A stretch of DNA of 64,000 bases from Schauerella fraxinea (GTDB lineage Bacteria > Pseudomonadota > Gammaproteobacteria > Burkholderiales > Burkholderiaceae_B), in the NCBI GenBank assembly GCA_030849965.1, contig JAVDKL010000001.1, positions 1-64,000 of the forward strand, written 5' to 3'. Below the pieces are notes generated by a model. That model was not told the origin of the DNA, did not search any database, and saw nothing but the letters and a program-made list of their open reading frames with translations. Numbering within the stretch: position 1 is the first letter of the stretch; every line of letters begins with the position of its first letter. Both the position numbers and the translations under genes were made by a program. Positions 8,148 to 18,132 of this stretch are shown here, piece by piece.

Positions 8148-8984
8148 TCAGGCACCCATGTCCATTTTGTCGGGATCGGGGCCCAAACGGCCGGTCGTGG
8201 GAATCGTGGCGAGCGCTTTCATTTCCGCCGGTGTGAGTTCGAACGTAAACACATCGATGTTGGCCGCGATACGTTCGGCATTTTTCGAGCGCGGAATCAC
8301 AATCTGCCGGCTTTGCAGATGCCAACGCAAAATTACGTGTGCCGGCGTCTTGCCGTGCGCGTCGGCAATTTGCTTGATGATGGGCTGCTTGAGCAGTTCA
8401 CCGCCCTGGCCAAGCGGGCTCCACGATTCCGTGGCGATGCCTTGGCCCCGGCACCATTCACCCACCTCGCTTTGCGGAAAATCGGGATGAATCTCGATCT
8501 GGTTGACCGACGGCATGACGCCGGTGGCATCGATGATGCGTTCCAGGTGCGGCACGTTGAAGTTGGAAACGCCGATCGAGCGGATCCGACCTTCTTCGCG
8601 CAGCTTCACGAAGGCGCGCCAGGTGTCGACATAGGCGTCTTTTTTGGGTACCGGCCAGTGAATCAGATAGAGATCGAGTTGTTCCAACCCCAGCTTTTTC
8701 ATGCTCGCATCGAAAGCCTTGAGCGTGCTGTCGTAGCCTTGATCGGCATTCCAGAGCTTGGTGGTGATGAAGAGGTCTTCACGTGGCAATCCGCTATCGG
8801 CCACGGCGCGGCCAACGCCTGTTTCGTTGCCGTAGATCATGGCGGTATCGATGTGACGGTAGCCGGCGGCTAGTGCCGCCTTGGATGAGGCATAGGCTTC
8901 ATCGTCAGACAGTTGCCACACGCCCAACCCGATCTGGGGAATTTCGACGCCGTCGTTCAGGGTGATGAGGGGAGCTTTCGACAT
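8148..8984 (-). CDS. Aldo/keto reductase (2,5-diketogluconate reductase type)
   Basis: NADPH-dependent cytosolic oxidoreductase of 278 residues with a TIM-barrel fold. The family motifs are in order: GLGVWQLSDDEA, the catalytic DTAMIYGNE (Asp and Tyr), the Lys of ITTKLWN, YLIHWPVP with the catalytic His, and the cofactor-binding IPRSKNAERI near the C terminus. I chose the ATG at 8984 because AAGGAAGG stands a few bases upstream; a frame extension to 9083 has no matching signal. The preceding gene on the same strand is a PQQ glucose dehydrogenase, so a link to gluconate or ketogluconate metabolism is possible, but the 296-bp gap argues for separate transcription. Confidence 0.88.
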   Translation of the reverse strand: MSKAPLITLNDGVEIPQIGLGVWQLSDDEAYASSKAALAAGYRHIDTAMIYGNETGVGRAVADSGLPREDLFITTKLWNADQGYDSTLKAFDASMKKLGLEQLDLYLIHWPVPKKDAYVDTWRAFVKLREEGRIRSIGVSNFNVPHLERIIDATGVMPSVNQIEIHPDFPQSEVGEWCRGQGIATESWSPLGQGGELLKQPIIKQIADAHGKTPAHVILRWHLQSRQIVIPRSKNAERIAANIDVFTFELTPAEMKALATIPTTGRLGPDPDKMDMGA

Positions 8985-9180
8985 GTATGGCCTTCCTTGA
9001 AAGGTAGTGAGGGCGGAGCGGCCGCCGGGCAACACAGCATTACTGGATGGACGACCGGTCGCTGATGGTGTGGTTGCCCGCAAATAGTCTGCCTGCGTGT
9101 GTTCGGACTCGGGCCCCGGGCGACGCCGTGGGGCGCGATCCGCGATCCGCTATCTGCAATCCGCTATCGGCCCGAACACA

Positions 9181-9204
9181 GACGGGCACCGCGGGGTGCC
9201 CGTC
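9181..9204. other. Perfect 10-bp hairpin in the gap between gcd and the aldo/keto reductase
   Basis: The arms GACGGGCACC and GGTGCCCGTC flank the loop GCGG. A short T run follows only on the plus strand, whereas the adjacent genes are on the minus strand, so it may be a weak terminator for gcd or only an RNA structure. A second, wider inverted repeat (TGTGTTCGG at 9098-9106, CCGAACACA at 9172-9180) abuts it. Confidence 0.45.
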
Positions 9205-9280
9205 TTTGCTTCAGATCATCAATCACGCACTGTAGGTCATCGGCGACTCAGTGTGATCACCAACGGCCCGGATATTACAG

Positions 9281-11740
9281 TCAGTCTTCCAGCGTATAGG
9301 CCAGCACCGAATCGCCCGGCGTGGTGCCGATCGAGCCGTGTCCGCCAGCGGCGATCACCACGTACTGTTTGCCGTTAGCGCCGCGATAGGTCATCGGCGT
9401 GGCTTGCCCACCGGCCGGCAGCCGTGCTTTCCAGACTTCTTCGCCGGTGCTGACGTTGTATGCGCGGATGTAGTTGTCCAGCGTGGCGCCGGCAAACGAC
9501 ACGCCGCCCGCGGTCATCAACATGCCGCCATGGCTGACGATGCCCATTGGCAACGGAATCGGGAACGGGAAGGGCAGGAACGAGGTGTTCTGGTCCTTGA
9601 CTGTGCCGTTACGGCGCGTCCACACGGTTTTGCCGGTGCTCAGGTCCACTGCGGCCATGGTGCCCCAGGGCGGCGCTTGGCAAGGCAAACCGAGCTTGGA
9701 CCGGAAGTTCTGAATGTTGACGGCGAAGCGCGCACCGAAGTTCTCGTTGAACTTGGGCGTATCGGGCTTGGTCACCATCCGGGTATCCGGCTTGTCTTGA
9801 TAATCGGGCCGCTCGACGAAGTTGTACAGGTAGGACAAGCGCACCGGCATGCCGATCAAGACTTGACGTACGGGGTCGACCGCCACGCTGCCCCAGTTGA
9901 AGACACCGATATTGCCGGGGTACACCAGCGATCCCGCAATCGTGGGCGGTGTCCAGGGGTTGCCGTCGTAGCGATGTTGCTTGAAGGTGATGCGGCACAT
10001 CAACTGGTCGATGGGGGTCGTGCCCCACATATCCGACTCTTTCAGCACTGGCGGAATGAAGTTCACCGACGACACCGGCTGCGTGGGCGACGGCTTTTCA
10101 CCCGGGATATCGGTAAGGGTGGAGACGTTGACCTCTTCGACCGGCAGCACGGGTTTGCCGGTGCGACGATCGAGCACGAACAGATTGCCGCCCTTGGTGG
10201 GCAATACCATCGCGGGCACTTGTGCGCCGCCAACCGTCAAGTCAAGCAGTGACGGTTGCGAAGGATTATCACGATCCCACAGATCGTGATGTGAGGTTTG
10301 AAAGTGCCAACGGGGCGCGCCCGTTGCCAGATCGAGCGCGACGATGGTGTCGGTATAGATCTCGTCTTCGGGCGTGCGGTTCATGCCCAACTGGTCGGGC
10401 GATTTGTTGCCCAGCGGGACGTACACCAAGCCTAGGGCCTCGTCGGCCGCAAAGATTGTCCAGCTCGTGGGTGAATTGGCGACGTAGGTTTCGCCGGGCG
10501 CCAAAGGCTTGTTCTCGTTGGGCTTGGCGGCGTCGAATTTCCACACGATCTGGCCGGTGCGCACGTTGTAGGCACGCGTGACGCCGGATGGATTATCGAC
10601 GTAAGCGTTATCGATGATCGAGCCGCCAACGATGGCCAGGTCGCGCGTGACGGTGGGCGGCGACGTCTGCATGTAGCTCGACTTCTTGACGTTGGGCATG
10701 CCCTCGAGCAGGTTGATATAGCCCTTGTCGCCGAAGCCTTCGCAGAGCTTGCCGGTGTTGGCGTCCAATGCGAACAAGCGGGCATCGGTGGTGGCGGCGA
10801 TGATGCGCCGGCTGCAATCGGCAGCCGGCGTGGTGGCGTTGGCGACGGGAGCGGACGGGGCCGCAGGGGTGGTGATCGCGGGCGTGCCGGAAGATGCTGC
10901 GGCTTGGTCGTCGTGGTATGACACCCCGCGGCAGGTTTGATGCTGCAGCATGGCGTCTGCAGGCACGACGGGATCGAAGCGCCAGCGCTCGTGGCCGGTG
11001 GCCGGGTCGAGCGCGACGATGCGGTTGTGCGGCGTGCACAGGTACAGCATGCCATTGACCTTCAACGGCGTGGCTTCGAAGGTGTATTCCTTGGCGTCGA
11101 CCTTGGGATCGCGCGTGTCGCCCGTGTGGTATTCCCACGCCAGCTTGAGTTTTTTGACGCTGTTGAGGTCGATGTCTTTCAGGGCTGAATAGCGTTGGCC
11201 CAGATTGTTGCCGCCGTAGGCCACCCAGTCGTCGGCGGGGGGCGCAGGTGTGCCGGGCACGGCGGGCGGCGCGTTCGTGGCCTGCGCGGGTGGCAACTCA
11301 CCTTTCTGCGGAAAAGGATCGTAGAAGCTGATGCCGATGGTGAACACAATGAGTAGTGCCATCGTGGCGGCGAGCAACCCATGGCTGCCGCGCCATAACG
11401 GGCTGGCTTCGGTGGATTTGCGCGCGTCACGCGTACGGCGTGCCACGAAAGGCAGCGTAAGCCACAGCCCGAGCACCGCCAGCAGTGCGCCGCGGGGAAT
11501 GAACTGCCACTTGTCGAGCCCGATTTCCCACAGCGACCACACCAGCGTGGCCAACAGCAGCACCGCATAGACCGCCAGACCGGAACGTCTGCGCCGGGTG
11601 ATCAGGTAGCCCGACAGGAGCAGGCCGAACGCCATGAACAAGTAAAAAACACTGCCTTCCGCGGTGGCCAATTGAATCCCGAGACCGAGAATCACCACAC
11701 CCAGAATAAGCAGCACCACACCCGATATGCGCGCCAGCAT
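9281..11740 (-). CDS. gcd: Membrane-bound PQQ-dependent glucose dehydrogenase
   Basis: Quinoprotein of 819 residues that oxidises D-glucose to gluconolactone on the periplasmic face and passes electrons to ubiquinone. The first 150 residues are hydrophobic, consistent with the family's five N-terminal membrane helices. The rest is a beta-propeller with recurrent tryptophan-docking segments such as ALDPATGHERWRFDP and VDLSTGKTVWTRR. The HHDLWDRDNPSQPS stretch corresponds to the region with the catalytic Asp. Length matches the family (about 800). No PQQ synthesis genes lie in the window. The product would feed the ubiquinol pool used by the cyo oxidase encoded just upstream on the same strand, but a gap of 84 bp separates it from regA. 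Confidence 0.93.
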   Translation of the reverse strand: MLARISGVVLLILGVVILGLGIQLATAEGSVFYLFMAFGLLLSGYLITRRRRSGLAVYAVLLLATLVWSLWEIGLDKWQFIPRGALLAVLGLWLTLPFVARRTRDARKSTEASPLWRGSHGLLAATMALLIVFTIGISFYDPFPQKGELPPAQATNAPPAVPGTPAPPADDWVAYGGNNLGQRYSALKDIDLNSVKKLKLAWEYHTGDTRDPKVDAKEYTFEATPLKVNGMLYLCTPHNRIVALDPATGHERWRFDPVVPADAMLQHQTCRGVSYHDDQAAASSGTPAITTPAAPSAPVANATTPAADCSRRIIAATTDARLFALDANTGKLCEGFGDKGYINLLEGMPNVKKSSYMQTSPPTVTRDLAIVGGSIIDNAYVDNPSGVTRAYNVRTGQIVWKFDAAKPNENKPLAPGETYVANSPTSWTIFAADEALGLVYVPLGNKSPDQLGMNRTPEDEIYTDTIVALDLATGAPRWHFQTSHHDLWDRDNPSQPSLLDLTVGGAQVPAMVLPTKGGNLFVLDRRTGKPVLPVEEVNVSTLTDIPGEKPSPTQPVSSVNFIPPVLKESDMWGTTPIDQLMCRITFKQHRYDGNPWTPPTIAGSLVYPGNIGVFNWGSVAVDPVRQVLIGMPVRLSYLYNFVERPDYQDKPDTRMVTKPDTPKFNENFGARFAVNIQNFRSKLGLPCQAPPWGTMAAVDLSTGKTVWTRRNGTVKDQNTSFLPFPFPIPLPMGIVSHGGMLMTAGGVSFAGATLDNYIRAYNVSTGEEVWKARLPAGGQATPMTYRGANGKQYVVIAAGGHGSIGTTPGDSVLAYTLED

Positions 11741-11824
11741 GACCCAACCCCTATCCCAAAAAATCTATCTTGGCATAGGTAGGCTGTCGTTGTCCTGATC
11801 GCCATACTGCCTGCGCAGGCATTT

Positions 11825-12415
11825 TTATTTGACTTGTTGTTTGCCGAGTTTGCGCGCGAGGGTGCGGCGATGCATGCCTAAACGGCGGGCCGTTTCGGAA
11901 ATATTGAAGCCGGTTGCCGCCAGCGTTTCGTGGATTTTCTCCCACTCCAACGTTTTGATGGAGGTGGTGCGTTCGGTCAGTTCGACTTCGACATCGCCGG
12001 TCGCGCGGTCGAACGCCGCTTCGATGTCATCGGTATTGGACGGTTTGGCCAGATAATGACAGGCGCCCAACTTGATCGCTTCGACGGCGGTGGCGATGCT
12101 GGCAAAACCGGTCAATACGACGATCAGCATCTGATCGTCATGCGCGTGCAGCAGTTGCACACAGGCCAGACCGGAGGCGTCGCCCTTGAGTTTCAGATCG
12201 ACCACGGCGTACCCCGGCGTTTGCCCGCCTTGCAGCAGCTCGGCGGCGTTTTCGAGGCTGGTGGCATGCAGCACCGTGTAGCCGCGCCGCTCGAACGAGC
12301 GCGCCAGGGTGCGCGCGAACGCGGCGTCGTCTTCCACAATCAGAAGAATACGTTCGTCTTCCCTATTGTCCGCACGCGATTCAAACAGATCGGTGGGCGC
12401 TTCATTCATCGACAT
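11825..12415 (-). CDS. regA: RegA/PrrA/ActR-type redox response regulator
   Basis: Response regulator of 196 residues. The receiver domain has the acidic pocket VEDD (residues 28-30), the phospho-acceptor Asp73 in VVDLKLKGD, Thr102 and Lys124 (LAKPS). A short linker leads to a Fis-type helix-turn-helix at the C terminus (NISETARRLGMHRRTLARKLG). This architecture, short and without an AAA+ domain, is that of RegA family global redox regulators. The start at 12415 has an AAGAAGAG purine-rich site upstream and overlaps the regB end by 14 bp, indicating translational coupling. It likely acts on the cyo operon in which it lies, and possibly wider. Confidence 0.88.
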   Translation of the reverse strand: MSMNEAPTDLFESRADNREDERILLIVEDDAAFARTLARSFERRGYTVLHATSLENAAELLQGGQTPGYAVVDLKLKGDASGLACVQLLHAHDDQMLIVVLTGFASIATAVEAIKLGACHYLAKPSNTDDIEAAFDRATGDVEVELTERTTSIKTLEWEKIHETLAATGFNISETARRLGMHRRTLARKLGKQQVK

Positions 12416-13763
12416 CTTTCTCTTCTTCTTCGAGCTCGATCGCGGCAAGCGGCAAGGTCAGCGTGACCATCGCTCCGCCTTCGGGCCGGTTTTCCGCCCT
12501 GACGCTACCGCCCAAGGTGCGTGCGACGTTGAATACGAGGAACAGTCCCAGCCCGCCGCCGGGGCGTCCCTTGCTCGATTGATAAGGTTTGCCGAGGCGC
12601 TCCAGCATCTGCGCTTCAAAGCCCGGGCCGGCATCGGTGACCGTCAGCTGCAGCGTGTCGTCGTCCTCATGCGTGACTTCCAGCCCCACCCAATGCGGCG
12701 ACGCCTCCAGCGCATTATCCAGCACGTTGTGAATCATCTGCTTCAACGCCGAATCCGACACAATGCGCAGGTCTTCGCCAAAGTAATTGCGGTAGGCAAA
12801 GCGGCTGACGGCGCGGGTGGCCCGCCAATCCGCCACCAGGTCGTCGATAAAGGTATTGACCGTGGTGGCTACCGGCGCCTCGCCACGCGCTTCGCCAGAG
12901 GCGAGCAAGATGCCGGTGACGATGGATTTGCAGCGCAAGATCTGAATCTGCATTTCCTCGACCTCCTGCAGCAGTTCGGGATCGTCCGTAAATGGCGCCA
13001 TGCGTCGCCAGTCACCCAGGATGACGGCGAGCGTGGCCAGTGGCGTGCCGAGTTCGTGTGCGGCGCCCGATGCCAGGAGGCCCATGCGCACGATGTGTTC
13101 TTCTTCCGCGGCACGTTGGCGCAAGGCCGCCAAGCGCGTGTCGCGCGCGCGCAGGTTGCGTGTGATACGCGTGATGAAGATCACCAGCAACGCAGCATTG
13201 AGCGCGAAGCAGATCAGCATGCCCTGGATGTATGGGCTGCTTAATCCCTCGTTGTGATCGAGCGGCAGCGGTAACGGCACGGCGAACAGCGCGAGCCAGG
13301 CAAAACAGACCACGGTGACCAGCACGATGATGCAGGTAGACCAAACCTTGAGCAGCACGGCACCCAAAGTAACTTGCAGCAGAAAGAGAAAGACAAAGGG
13401 ATTGGTGGCTCCGCCACTCAAGTAGAGCTGAAGCGTGAGGGTGCCCACATCCACGAGCAGGGCCACGAAGAGCTCGCCATTGGACACTTCGCGCCGCACA
13501 CGCAGGCGCAAGAGGCCCGCGATATTGCAAACGATCAGGCCGCCGAGCACCATCAGCATGTAGTGCAGCGGCAGGCGTATGCCGAAGCCGAAGTGCACCA
13601 GAAAGATGGTGGCGATTTGCCCAAGCACGGCGATCCAGCGCAGTTGAATCAACTGCTGCATGTTCTTGCGGCCGGTCGCGTCTTTTGGGGTGGCGGTGTG
13701 CGCCACGGCATGGTGAAGGCCCGCCCCGAGGGCAGCGGCCTCTACGGGGCTTTGCATCTTCAC
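12402..13763 (-). CDS. regB: RegB/PrrB/ActS-type redox sensor histidine kinase
   Basis: Membrane sensor kinase of 453 residues with six hydrophobic segments (about 42-200), a HisKA domain with His236 in ASGAAHELGTPLATL, and an ATPase domain with the N box NVLDNALEAS and the G box GGGLGLFLV. Two RegB hallmarks can be read directly: the quinone-binding heptapeptide GGxxNPF (GGATNPF, 117-123) and a cysteine at 278 in LRCKSIV, matching the redox-active Cys of Rhodobacter RegB. It should sense the ubiquinone pool and thiol redox state and phosphorylate the downstream RegA. Only 6 bp separate it from the SURF1 gene, so it is in the cyo operon. Confidence 0.9.
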   Translation of the reverse strand: MKMQSPVEAAALGAGLHHAVAHTATPKDATGRKNMQQLIQLRWIAVLGQIATIFLVHFGFGIRLPLHYMLMVLGGLIVCNIAGLLRLRVRREVSNGELFVALLVDVGTLTLQLYLSGGATNPFVFLFLLQVTLGAVLLKVWSTCIIVLVTVVCFAWLALFAVPLPLPLDHNEGLSSPYIQGMLICFALNAALLVIFITRITRNLRARDTRLAALRQRAAEEEHIVRMGLLASGAAHELGTPLATLAVILGDWRRMAPFTDDPELLQEVEEMQIQILRCKSIVTGILLASGEARGEAPVATTVNTFIDDLVADWRATRAVSRFAYRNYFGEDLRIVSDSALKQMIHNVLDNALEASPHWVGLEVTHEDDDTLQLTVTDAGPGFEAQMLERLGKPYQSSKGRPGGGLGLFLVFNVARTLGGSVRAENRPEGGAMVTLTLPLAAIELEEEEKDVDE

Positions 13764-13769
13764 TTTCTC

Positions 13770-14921
13770 CTAGGAGCGAAGTGTAGTCTGAACCTGGGAT
13801 TCGGCCCGCCGACGACGCAGGCGGCGTTCGGTGCGTGCCACGTACCACGCGGCCAAGGCCACCATCAATGCCAGGCCATACCACGTGATGGCATACACAA
13901 GATGGCTGTTCGGAAAGGATATGACGGTGAGGCCACCCACGGGCCAGGCCGGTTCCTGCGCCGCGGCGGCGGGCGCGAGCATGGCGCCCGCTGCGGCCGA
14001 TCCCGCGGCTGGCGTGGCAGCGCCGGCGGGGGCGCGGGGAGGGGTGGTGACCGGTGCCGGCGACGTGGCAACGGCGGCTGACGACGCAGCCGCCGATGAT
14101 GGCGAGGCGTCAGACGATGATGACGACGCGCCAGACGATGATTGCGGGGCGCCAGTCGATGATGGCGATCCGGCGGGTAGGGTGGCCGAGGCGTCATCGG
14201 ACGATCGGCCGAAGGGCGAATTGCGGCCGGCTGGCGCCAGTTGGCGCCCGAAGCCCGCGCCAGCTTGTTTGGGTGCCGCGTCGGCATCGATGAAGTAGGG
14301 TGCGGTTTGGGTAAGACCCCGCGCCTGGGCGATTGCCGCCACGTCACGCGAGTACCACTTGTCTGCAACGGGATCGTTCTTGCGCAGGAAGCCGCCACCC
14401 GGCTCCGTCACGCGCAGCAGTCCCGTCACCGTTGTGGTTCCACTGGGCGCGTTATCGTTACGGGTGGCGGGGTCGCGCTTGTCGGACGGCACGAAGCCGC
14501 GATTGATCAGCACGGTAGTGCCGTCGGTGCGACGCAAAGGCGTCAGCACCCAGAAACCACTGCCCAGATCGGTTACGGCCTGGACCAGCGTTTCCCGGTC
14601 GTGCTGAAACGTGCCGGTCGCATCCACATGCTGGTAGGCGTTGTCGTTGGCATTCACGCTTGGCCACTGCGCGGGGGCCGGGGCCGGAACGGCAGCGGCG
14701 GCAACGCGTTGATTGACGCGTTCGATCAGGTCGAGCTTCCAGGCGCGGCGTTCGACTTGCCACGTGCCGAGCGCCAGGAAGCCGGCGAAGGCGGCCAGCG
14801 CGAGCACGGCGAGCACGGCGAGCGTGAAGCGGGATCGCGGACCGCGCTCGGGCGGATCGCCGGCGGCGAATGGGGCGGGCGTTGTGCCGCGGATGGTTTG
14901 CGAGCGAGGAGGGGCGGTCAT
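13770..14921 (-). CDS. SURF1 family oxidase assembly protein with a long low-complexity insert
   Basis: SURF1/Shy1 proteins are inner-membrane factors for assembly of haem-copper oxidases. An N-terminal helix (about residues 34-52) leads to GTWQVERRAWK, then WVLTPLRRTDGTTVLINRGFVP and a C-terminal SFPNSHLVYAITWYGLA helix region, the usual pattern. Between YFIDADAAP and WPVGGLTVISFP lies an extra run of about 105 residues made almost only of Ala, Ser, Pro, Thr and Gly, with Asp and Arg early on; relatives pass directly between these motifs. The ATG at 14921 has AGGTG upstream; a GTG at 14933 would add four residues. Position between cyoD and regB suggests assembly of the Cyo oxidase. Confidence 0.85.
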   Translation of the reverse strand: MTAPPRSQTIRGTTPAPFAAGDPPERGPRSRFTLAVLAVLALAAFAGFLALGTWQVERRAWKLDLIERVNQRVAAAAVPAPAPAQWPSVNANDNAYQHVDATGTFQHDRETLVQAVTDLGSGFWVLTPLRRTDGTTVLINRGFVPSDKRDPATRNDNAPSGTTTVTGLLRVTEPGGGFLRKNDPVADKWYSRDVAAIAQARGLTQTAPYFIDADAAPKQAGAGFGRQLAPAGRNSPFGRSSDDASATLPAGSPSSTGAPQSSSGASSSSSDASPSSAAASSAAVATSPAPVTTPPRAPAGAATPAAGSAAAGAMLAPAAAAQEPAWPVGGLTVISFPNSHLVYAITWYGLALMVALAAWYVARTERRLRRRRAESQVQTTLRS

Positions 14922-15000
14922 GTTTCTGTGCACCTGGACGTGACAACGGGCCGGGAAGACCGGCCCGCTGCGGGGTGTTGCGTAAAAGCCGGCTTGACGC

Positions 15001-15447
15001 TTAAGGCATGTTCTTCATGTCATGCATCATGGCCGGCATCATGTTGGCGTTCAGGTGATACATCACCCAGATCGAACCGGCCAACGTAATCACCACAATC
15101 ACAATCGTGAAGATCAGGGCCAGCATGTTCCAACCGCCTTCCGACTTGAAGTTCATGTGCAGGAAGTAAACCATGTGCACAACGATCTGCACGACGGCAA
15201 AGCCCATGATCACCAGCGCGGTGGTGTTCGTGTTTTCGAACACTTCGCCCATGACGAGCCAGAAGGGAATGGCCGTCAGGATGATCGACAGCACAAAGCC
15301 TTTGACATAGTCGGACATCGTGCCATGCGCGACGTTGTCGTCGTGATGGTCGTCATGACCGCCGTGGCCGTGCGTGCCCTCAGCCGCCACGTCGCCGTGA
15401 CCGATCTCGTGACCGGCGTGGGTGATGTTTTCGGTATGCGAGCTCAT
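15001..15447 (-). CDS. cyoD: Cytochrome o ubiquinol oxidase subunit IV with a histidine-rich N terminus
   Basis: Small membrane subunit of the bo3 quinol oxidase, 148 residues, with three hydrophobic helices after residue 45 and the family segment [23 protein letters not shown]. The first 43 residues contain ten histidines along with many Asp and Gly, making the protein about 40 residues longer than the E. coli subunit. Such a tail could bind Cu or another metal, which is inference. The start ATG overlaps the cyoC stop (ATGA). It is the last structural oxidase gene before SURF1. Confidence 0.92.
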   Translation of the reverse strand: MSSHTENITHAGHEIGHGDVAAEGTHGHGGHDDHHDDNVAHGTMSDYVKGFVLSIILTAIPFWLVMGEVFENTNTTALVIMGFAVVQIVVHMVYFLHMNFKSEGGWNMLALIFTIVIVVITLAGSIWVMYHLNANMMPAMMHDMKNMP

Positions 15448-16085
15448 GCCAGCACTCCCATCAGGTAAACGAAGGTAAAGACGCCGATCCAGACCACGTC
15501 CAGGAAGTGCCAGAACATCGACAGGCACATCAGGCGACGTTTGTTTTCGCCGATGAGACCGCGTTGCTTGACCTGGACCATGAGGGTGACCAGCCAGATG
15601 ACGCCGAACGTGACGTGCAGACCGTGCGTACCCACCAGCACGAAGAATGCCGACAGGAAGCCGCTGCGCTGGGGCGTAGCACCCTCGTGGATCAGGTGAT
15701 AGAACTCATACATTTCCAGACCCAGGAACGCCAGACCGAAGAGGCCGGTGATGCCGAGCCAGATCAGCGTGGTGTTCACGCGGTTCTTGTTCATCTCGAG
15801 CATGGCGAAGCCATACGTGATCGAGGAGAACAGCAGGAATGCCGTGTTGATGGCGACGAGCTTCAGATCGAACAAATCGGCGCCCGACGGACCTGCCGCG
15901 TAGTTGCGGCCGATCACGCCATAGACAGCGAAGAGGGCGGCAAAGATGAGGCAATCGCTCATCAGATACAGCCAGAAGCCCAGCAACGTCCCGTTTTGCG
16001 GGTGATGCTCTTCGGGAACGTAGAAGCGCAGGTTATCCGGTGCGTCGACGTCGCCGGGGTGGGTGAGAGCGGTGGTATTAGACAT
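15444..16085 (-). CDS. cyoC: Cytochrome o ubiquinol oxidase subunit III
   Basis: Haem-copper oxidase subunit III of 213 residues with five hydrophobic helices. Conserved parts include [54 protein letters not shown] and the C-terminal [19 protein letters not shown]. It stabilises the CyoB subunit. The start overlaps cyoB by 8 bp and the stop overlaps cyoD by 3 bp, so the subunits are translationally coupled. Confidence 0.95.
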   Translation of the reverse strand: MSNTTALTHPGDVDAPDNLRFYVPEEHHPQNGTLLGFWLYLMSDCLIFAALFAVYGVIGRNYAAGPSGADLFDLKLVAINTAFLLFSSITYGFAMLEMNKNRVNTTLIWLGITGLFGLAFLGLEMYEFYHLIHEGATPQRSGFLSAFFVLVGTHGLHVTFGVIWLVTLMVQVKQRGLIGENKRRLMCLSMFWHFLDVVWIGVFTFVYLMGVLA

Positions 16086-18081
16086 GTTTTGAAAGCAGGC
16101 TGGTGCGTTCGCCTTCGACGCGGGTAACTTCGTCGGCCGGAATGTAGAAGTCGCGCTTGTAGTTGAACGTGTGAGCGATGGAGAAGCCGATCAGGCCAAC
16201 GAACGCCACGATCGACAGGGCCCACATGTGCCAGATCAACCCGAAGCCCATGACCGTGCTGATCCCGGCGATGATGATGCCGGCCGAGGTGTTCTTCGGC
16301 ATATGGATCGGCAGGAAGCCGGTCAGGGGACGTTCGTAACCGCGTTGCTTCATCTGATACCACGCGTCGCCGTCATGGATCTGGGGCGTGAACGCGAAGT
16401 TGTAGGACGGCGGGGGCGACGAAGTCGACCATTCGAGCGTACGGCCGTTCCAGGGGTCGCCGGTGTGATCGCGCAACTGTTCGCGGCGCATGAAGCTCAC
16501 GACCAACTGGATCAGGAAGCTGGCAATACCCAGGGCAATCAACACGGCGCCGAACGCAGCGATCTGGAACCAGATCTGCAACGACGGATCTTCGAAGTGG
16601 CTGACGCGACGGGTGACACCCATGAAGCCCAGGATGTAGACAGGACCGAAGGCCACCCAGAAACCGATCTGCCAGAACCAGAACGAGCACTTGCCCCAGA
16701 ACGCATCGAGCTTGTAGCCGAAGGCTTTCGGGAACCAGTAGTTGATACCGGCCATCATGCCGAACAGCACGCCGCCGATGATGACGTTGTGGAAGTGAGC
16801 GATCAGGAACAGGCTGTTGTGCAGGACGAAGTCGGCAGGCGGGATGGCCAGCATCACGCCGGTCATGCCACCGATCACGAACGTGAACATGAAGCCCACG
16901 GTCCAGAGCATCGGCACGTCGAAACGGATACGGCCGCGGTACATCGTGAAGAGCCAGTTGAAGATCTTGGCGCCCGTCGGGATCGAGATGATCATCGTCG
17001 TGATCCCGAAGAACGAGTTGACGCTGGCCCCCGAACCCATGGTGAAGAAGTGGTGCAGCCACACGAGGTACGACAGTACGGTGATCACGATCGTGGCGTA
17101 AACCATCGAGGCGTAACCGAACAGGCGCTTGCTGCTGAATGTGGACACGATTTCGGAGAACACGCCGAATGCGGGCAGAATCAGGATGTAGACCTCGGGG
17201 TGACCCCAGATCCAGATCAGGTTCACGTACATCATGGCGTTGCCGCCGAAGTCGTTCGTGAAGAAGTTCGTGCCGACGTAGCGGTCAAGCGACAACAGTG
17301 CCAAAACAGCGGTCAGGATCGGGAAGGCGGCAACGATCAGCACGTTGGTGCACAGCGACGTCCAGGTGAAGATGGGCATCTTCATCAGGCCCATGCCGGG
17401 CGCGCGCATCTTGACGATCGTGACCAGCAGGTTGATCCCGGACAGCAGTGTGCCGACCCCCGCAATCTGGAGTGACCAGATGTAGTAGTCGACCCCCACA
17501 TCTGGACTATGCAAGATCCCGGACAACGGCGGATACGCCAGCCAGCCGGTCTTGGCGAATTCACCCACGAACAACGAAGCCATGACGAGCACGGCGCCGC
17601 TGGTGGTCATCCAGAAGCTGAAGTTGTTCAGGAACGGGAAGGCCACGTCGCGCGCACCGATCTGCAGCGGCACGATGTAGTTCATCAAGCCCGTCACGAG
17701 CGGCATCGCCACGAAGAAGATCATGATCACGCCGTGGGCGGTGAACACCTGATCGTAGTGGTGTGGCGGCAGGAAACCGGCGTTGTCGCCGAAAGCCATC
17801 GCTTGCTGGGCCCGCATCATGAGCGCGTCGGCAAAGCCGCGCAACAGCATGATGATCCCGAGGATCATGTACATGATCCCGATTTTCTTGTGGTCGATAC
17901 TAGTGAACCACTCGCGCCAGAGATAACCCCAGACGCGGAAATAGGTGAGGGCACCCACGAGCACGAGGCCGCCCAGCACGACGGCCGCGAAGGTCACCAG
18001 CAGGATGGGTTCGTGATAGGGGATCGCCTCCCAGCTGAGGCGGCCGAATATAAGCTTGGTTAGGTCGAGGTTCTCAAACAT
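16078..18081 (-). CDS. cyoB: Cytochrome o ubiquinol oxidase subunit I
   Basis: Catalytic subunit of the bo3 terminal oxidase, 667 residues with about fifteen helices, reducing O2 to water with ubiquinol electrons while pumping protons. Visible ligands: [11 protein letters not shown] (low-spin haem His), [14 protein letters not shown] (CuB His and the cross-linked Tyr), [10 protein letters not shown] (two CuB His) and [14 protein letters not shown] (haem ligands). Length matches CyoB of E. coli (663). A 51-bp gap follows cyoA, with no sign of a terminator. Confidence 0.96.
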   Translation of the reverse strand: MFENLDLTKLIFGRLSWEAIPYHEPILLVTFAAVVLGGLVLVGALTYFRVWGYLWREWFTSIDHKKIGIMYMILGIIMLLRGFADALMMRAQQAMAFGDNAGFLPPHHYDQVFTAHGVIMIFFVAMPLVTGLMNYIVPLQIGARDVAFPFLNNFSFWMTTSGAVLVMASLFVGEFAKTGWLAYPPLSGILHSPDVGVDYYIWSLQIAGVGTLLSGINLLVTIVKMRAPGMGLMKMPIFTWTSLCTNVLIVAAFPILTAVLALLSLDRYVGTNFFTNDFGGNAMMYVNLIWIWGHPEVYILILPAFGVFSEIVSTFSSKRLFGYASMVYATIVITVLSYLVWLHHFFTMGSGASVNSFFGITTMIISIPTGAKIFNWLFTMYRGRIRFDVPMLWTVGFMFTFVIGGMTGVMLAIPPADFVLHNSLFLIAHFHNVIIGGVLFGMMAGINYWFPKAFGYKLDAFWGKCSFWFWQIGFWVAFGPVYILGFMGVTRRVSHFEDPSLQIWFQIAAFGAVLIALGIASFLIQLVVSFMRREQLRDHTGDPWNGRTLEWSTSSPPPSYNFAFTPQIHDGDAWYQMKQRGYERPLTGFLPIHMPKNTSAGIIIAGISTVMGFGLIWHMWALSIVAFVGLIGFSIAHTFNYKRDFYIPADEVTRVEGERTSLLSKHV

Positions 18082-18132
18082 CTTTTGTACCGTGGCCGAA
18101 GGCGCGTGGTGAATGGTGTGCCGGGCGAGCCG

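Noticed and set aside
9098-9180. TGTGTTCGG / CCGAACACA inverted repeat with a loop of about 65 bases, plus repeated ATCCGC words
   Set aside because: The wide spacing makes a functional hairpin doubtful, and nothing in the neighbours explains it; noted only beside the 9181-9204 hairpin.
11808-11829. Palindrome TGCCTGCGCAGGCA followed by a T run between regA and gcd
   Set aside because: The T run is on the plus strand while both flanking genes are on the minus strand, so it cannot end regA; the usable stem is only 5 bp.
16171-17475. 434-codon open frame opposite cyoB
   Set aside because: The protein is a run of Asp, Glu, His and Arg without motifs, as expected from the complement of membrane-protein codons. 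CyoB ligand motifs prove the other strand.
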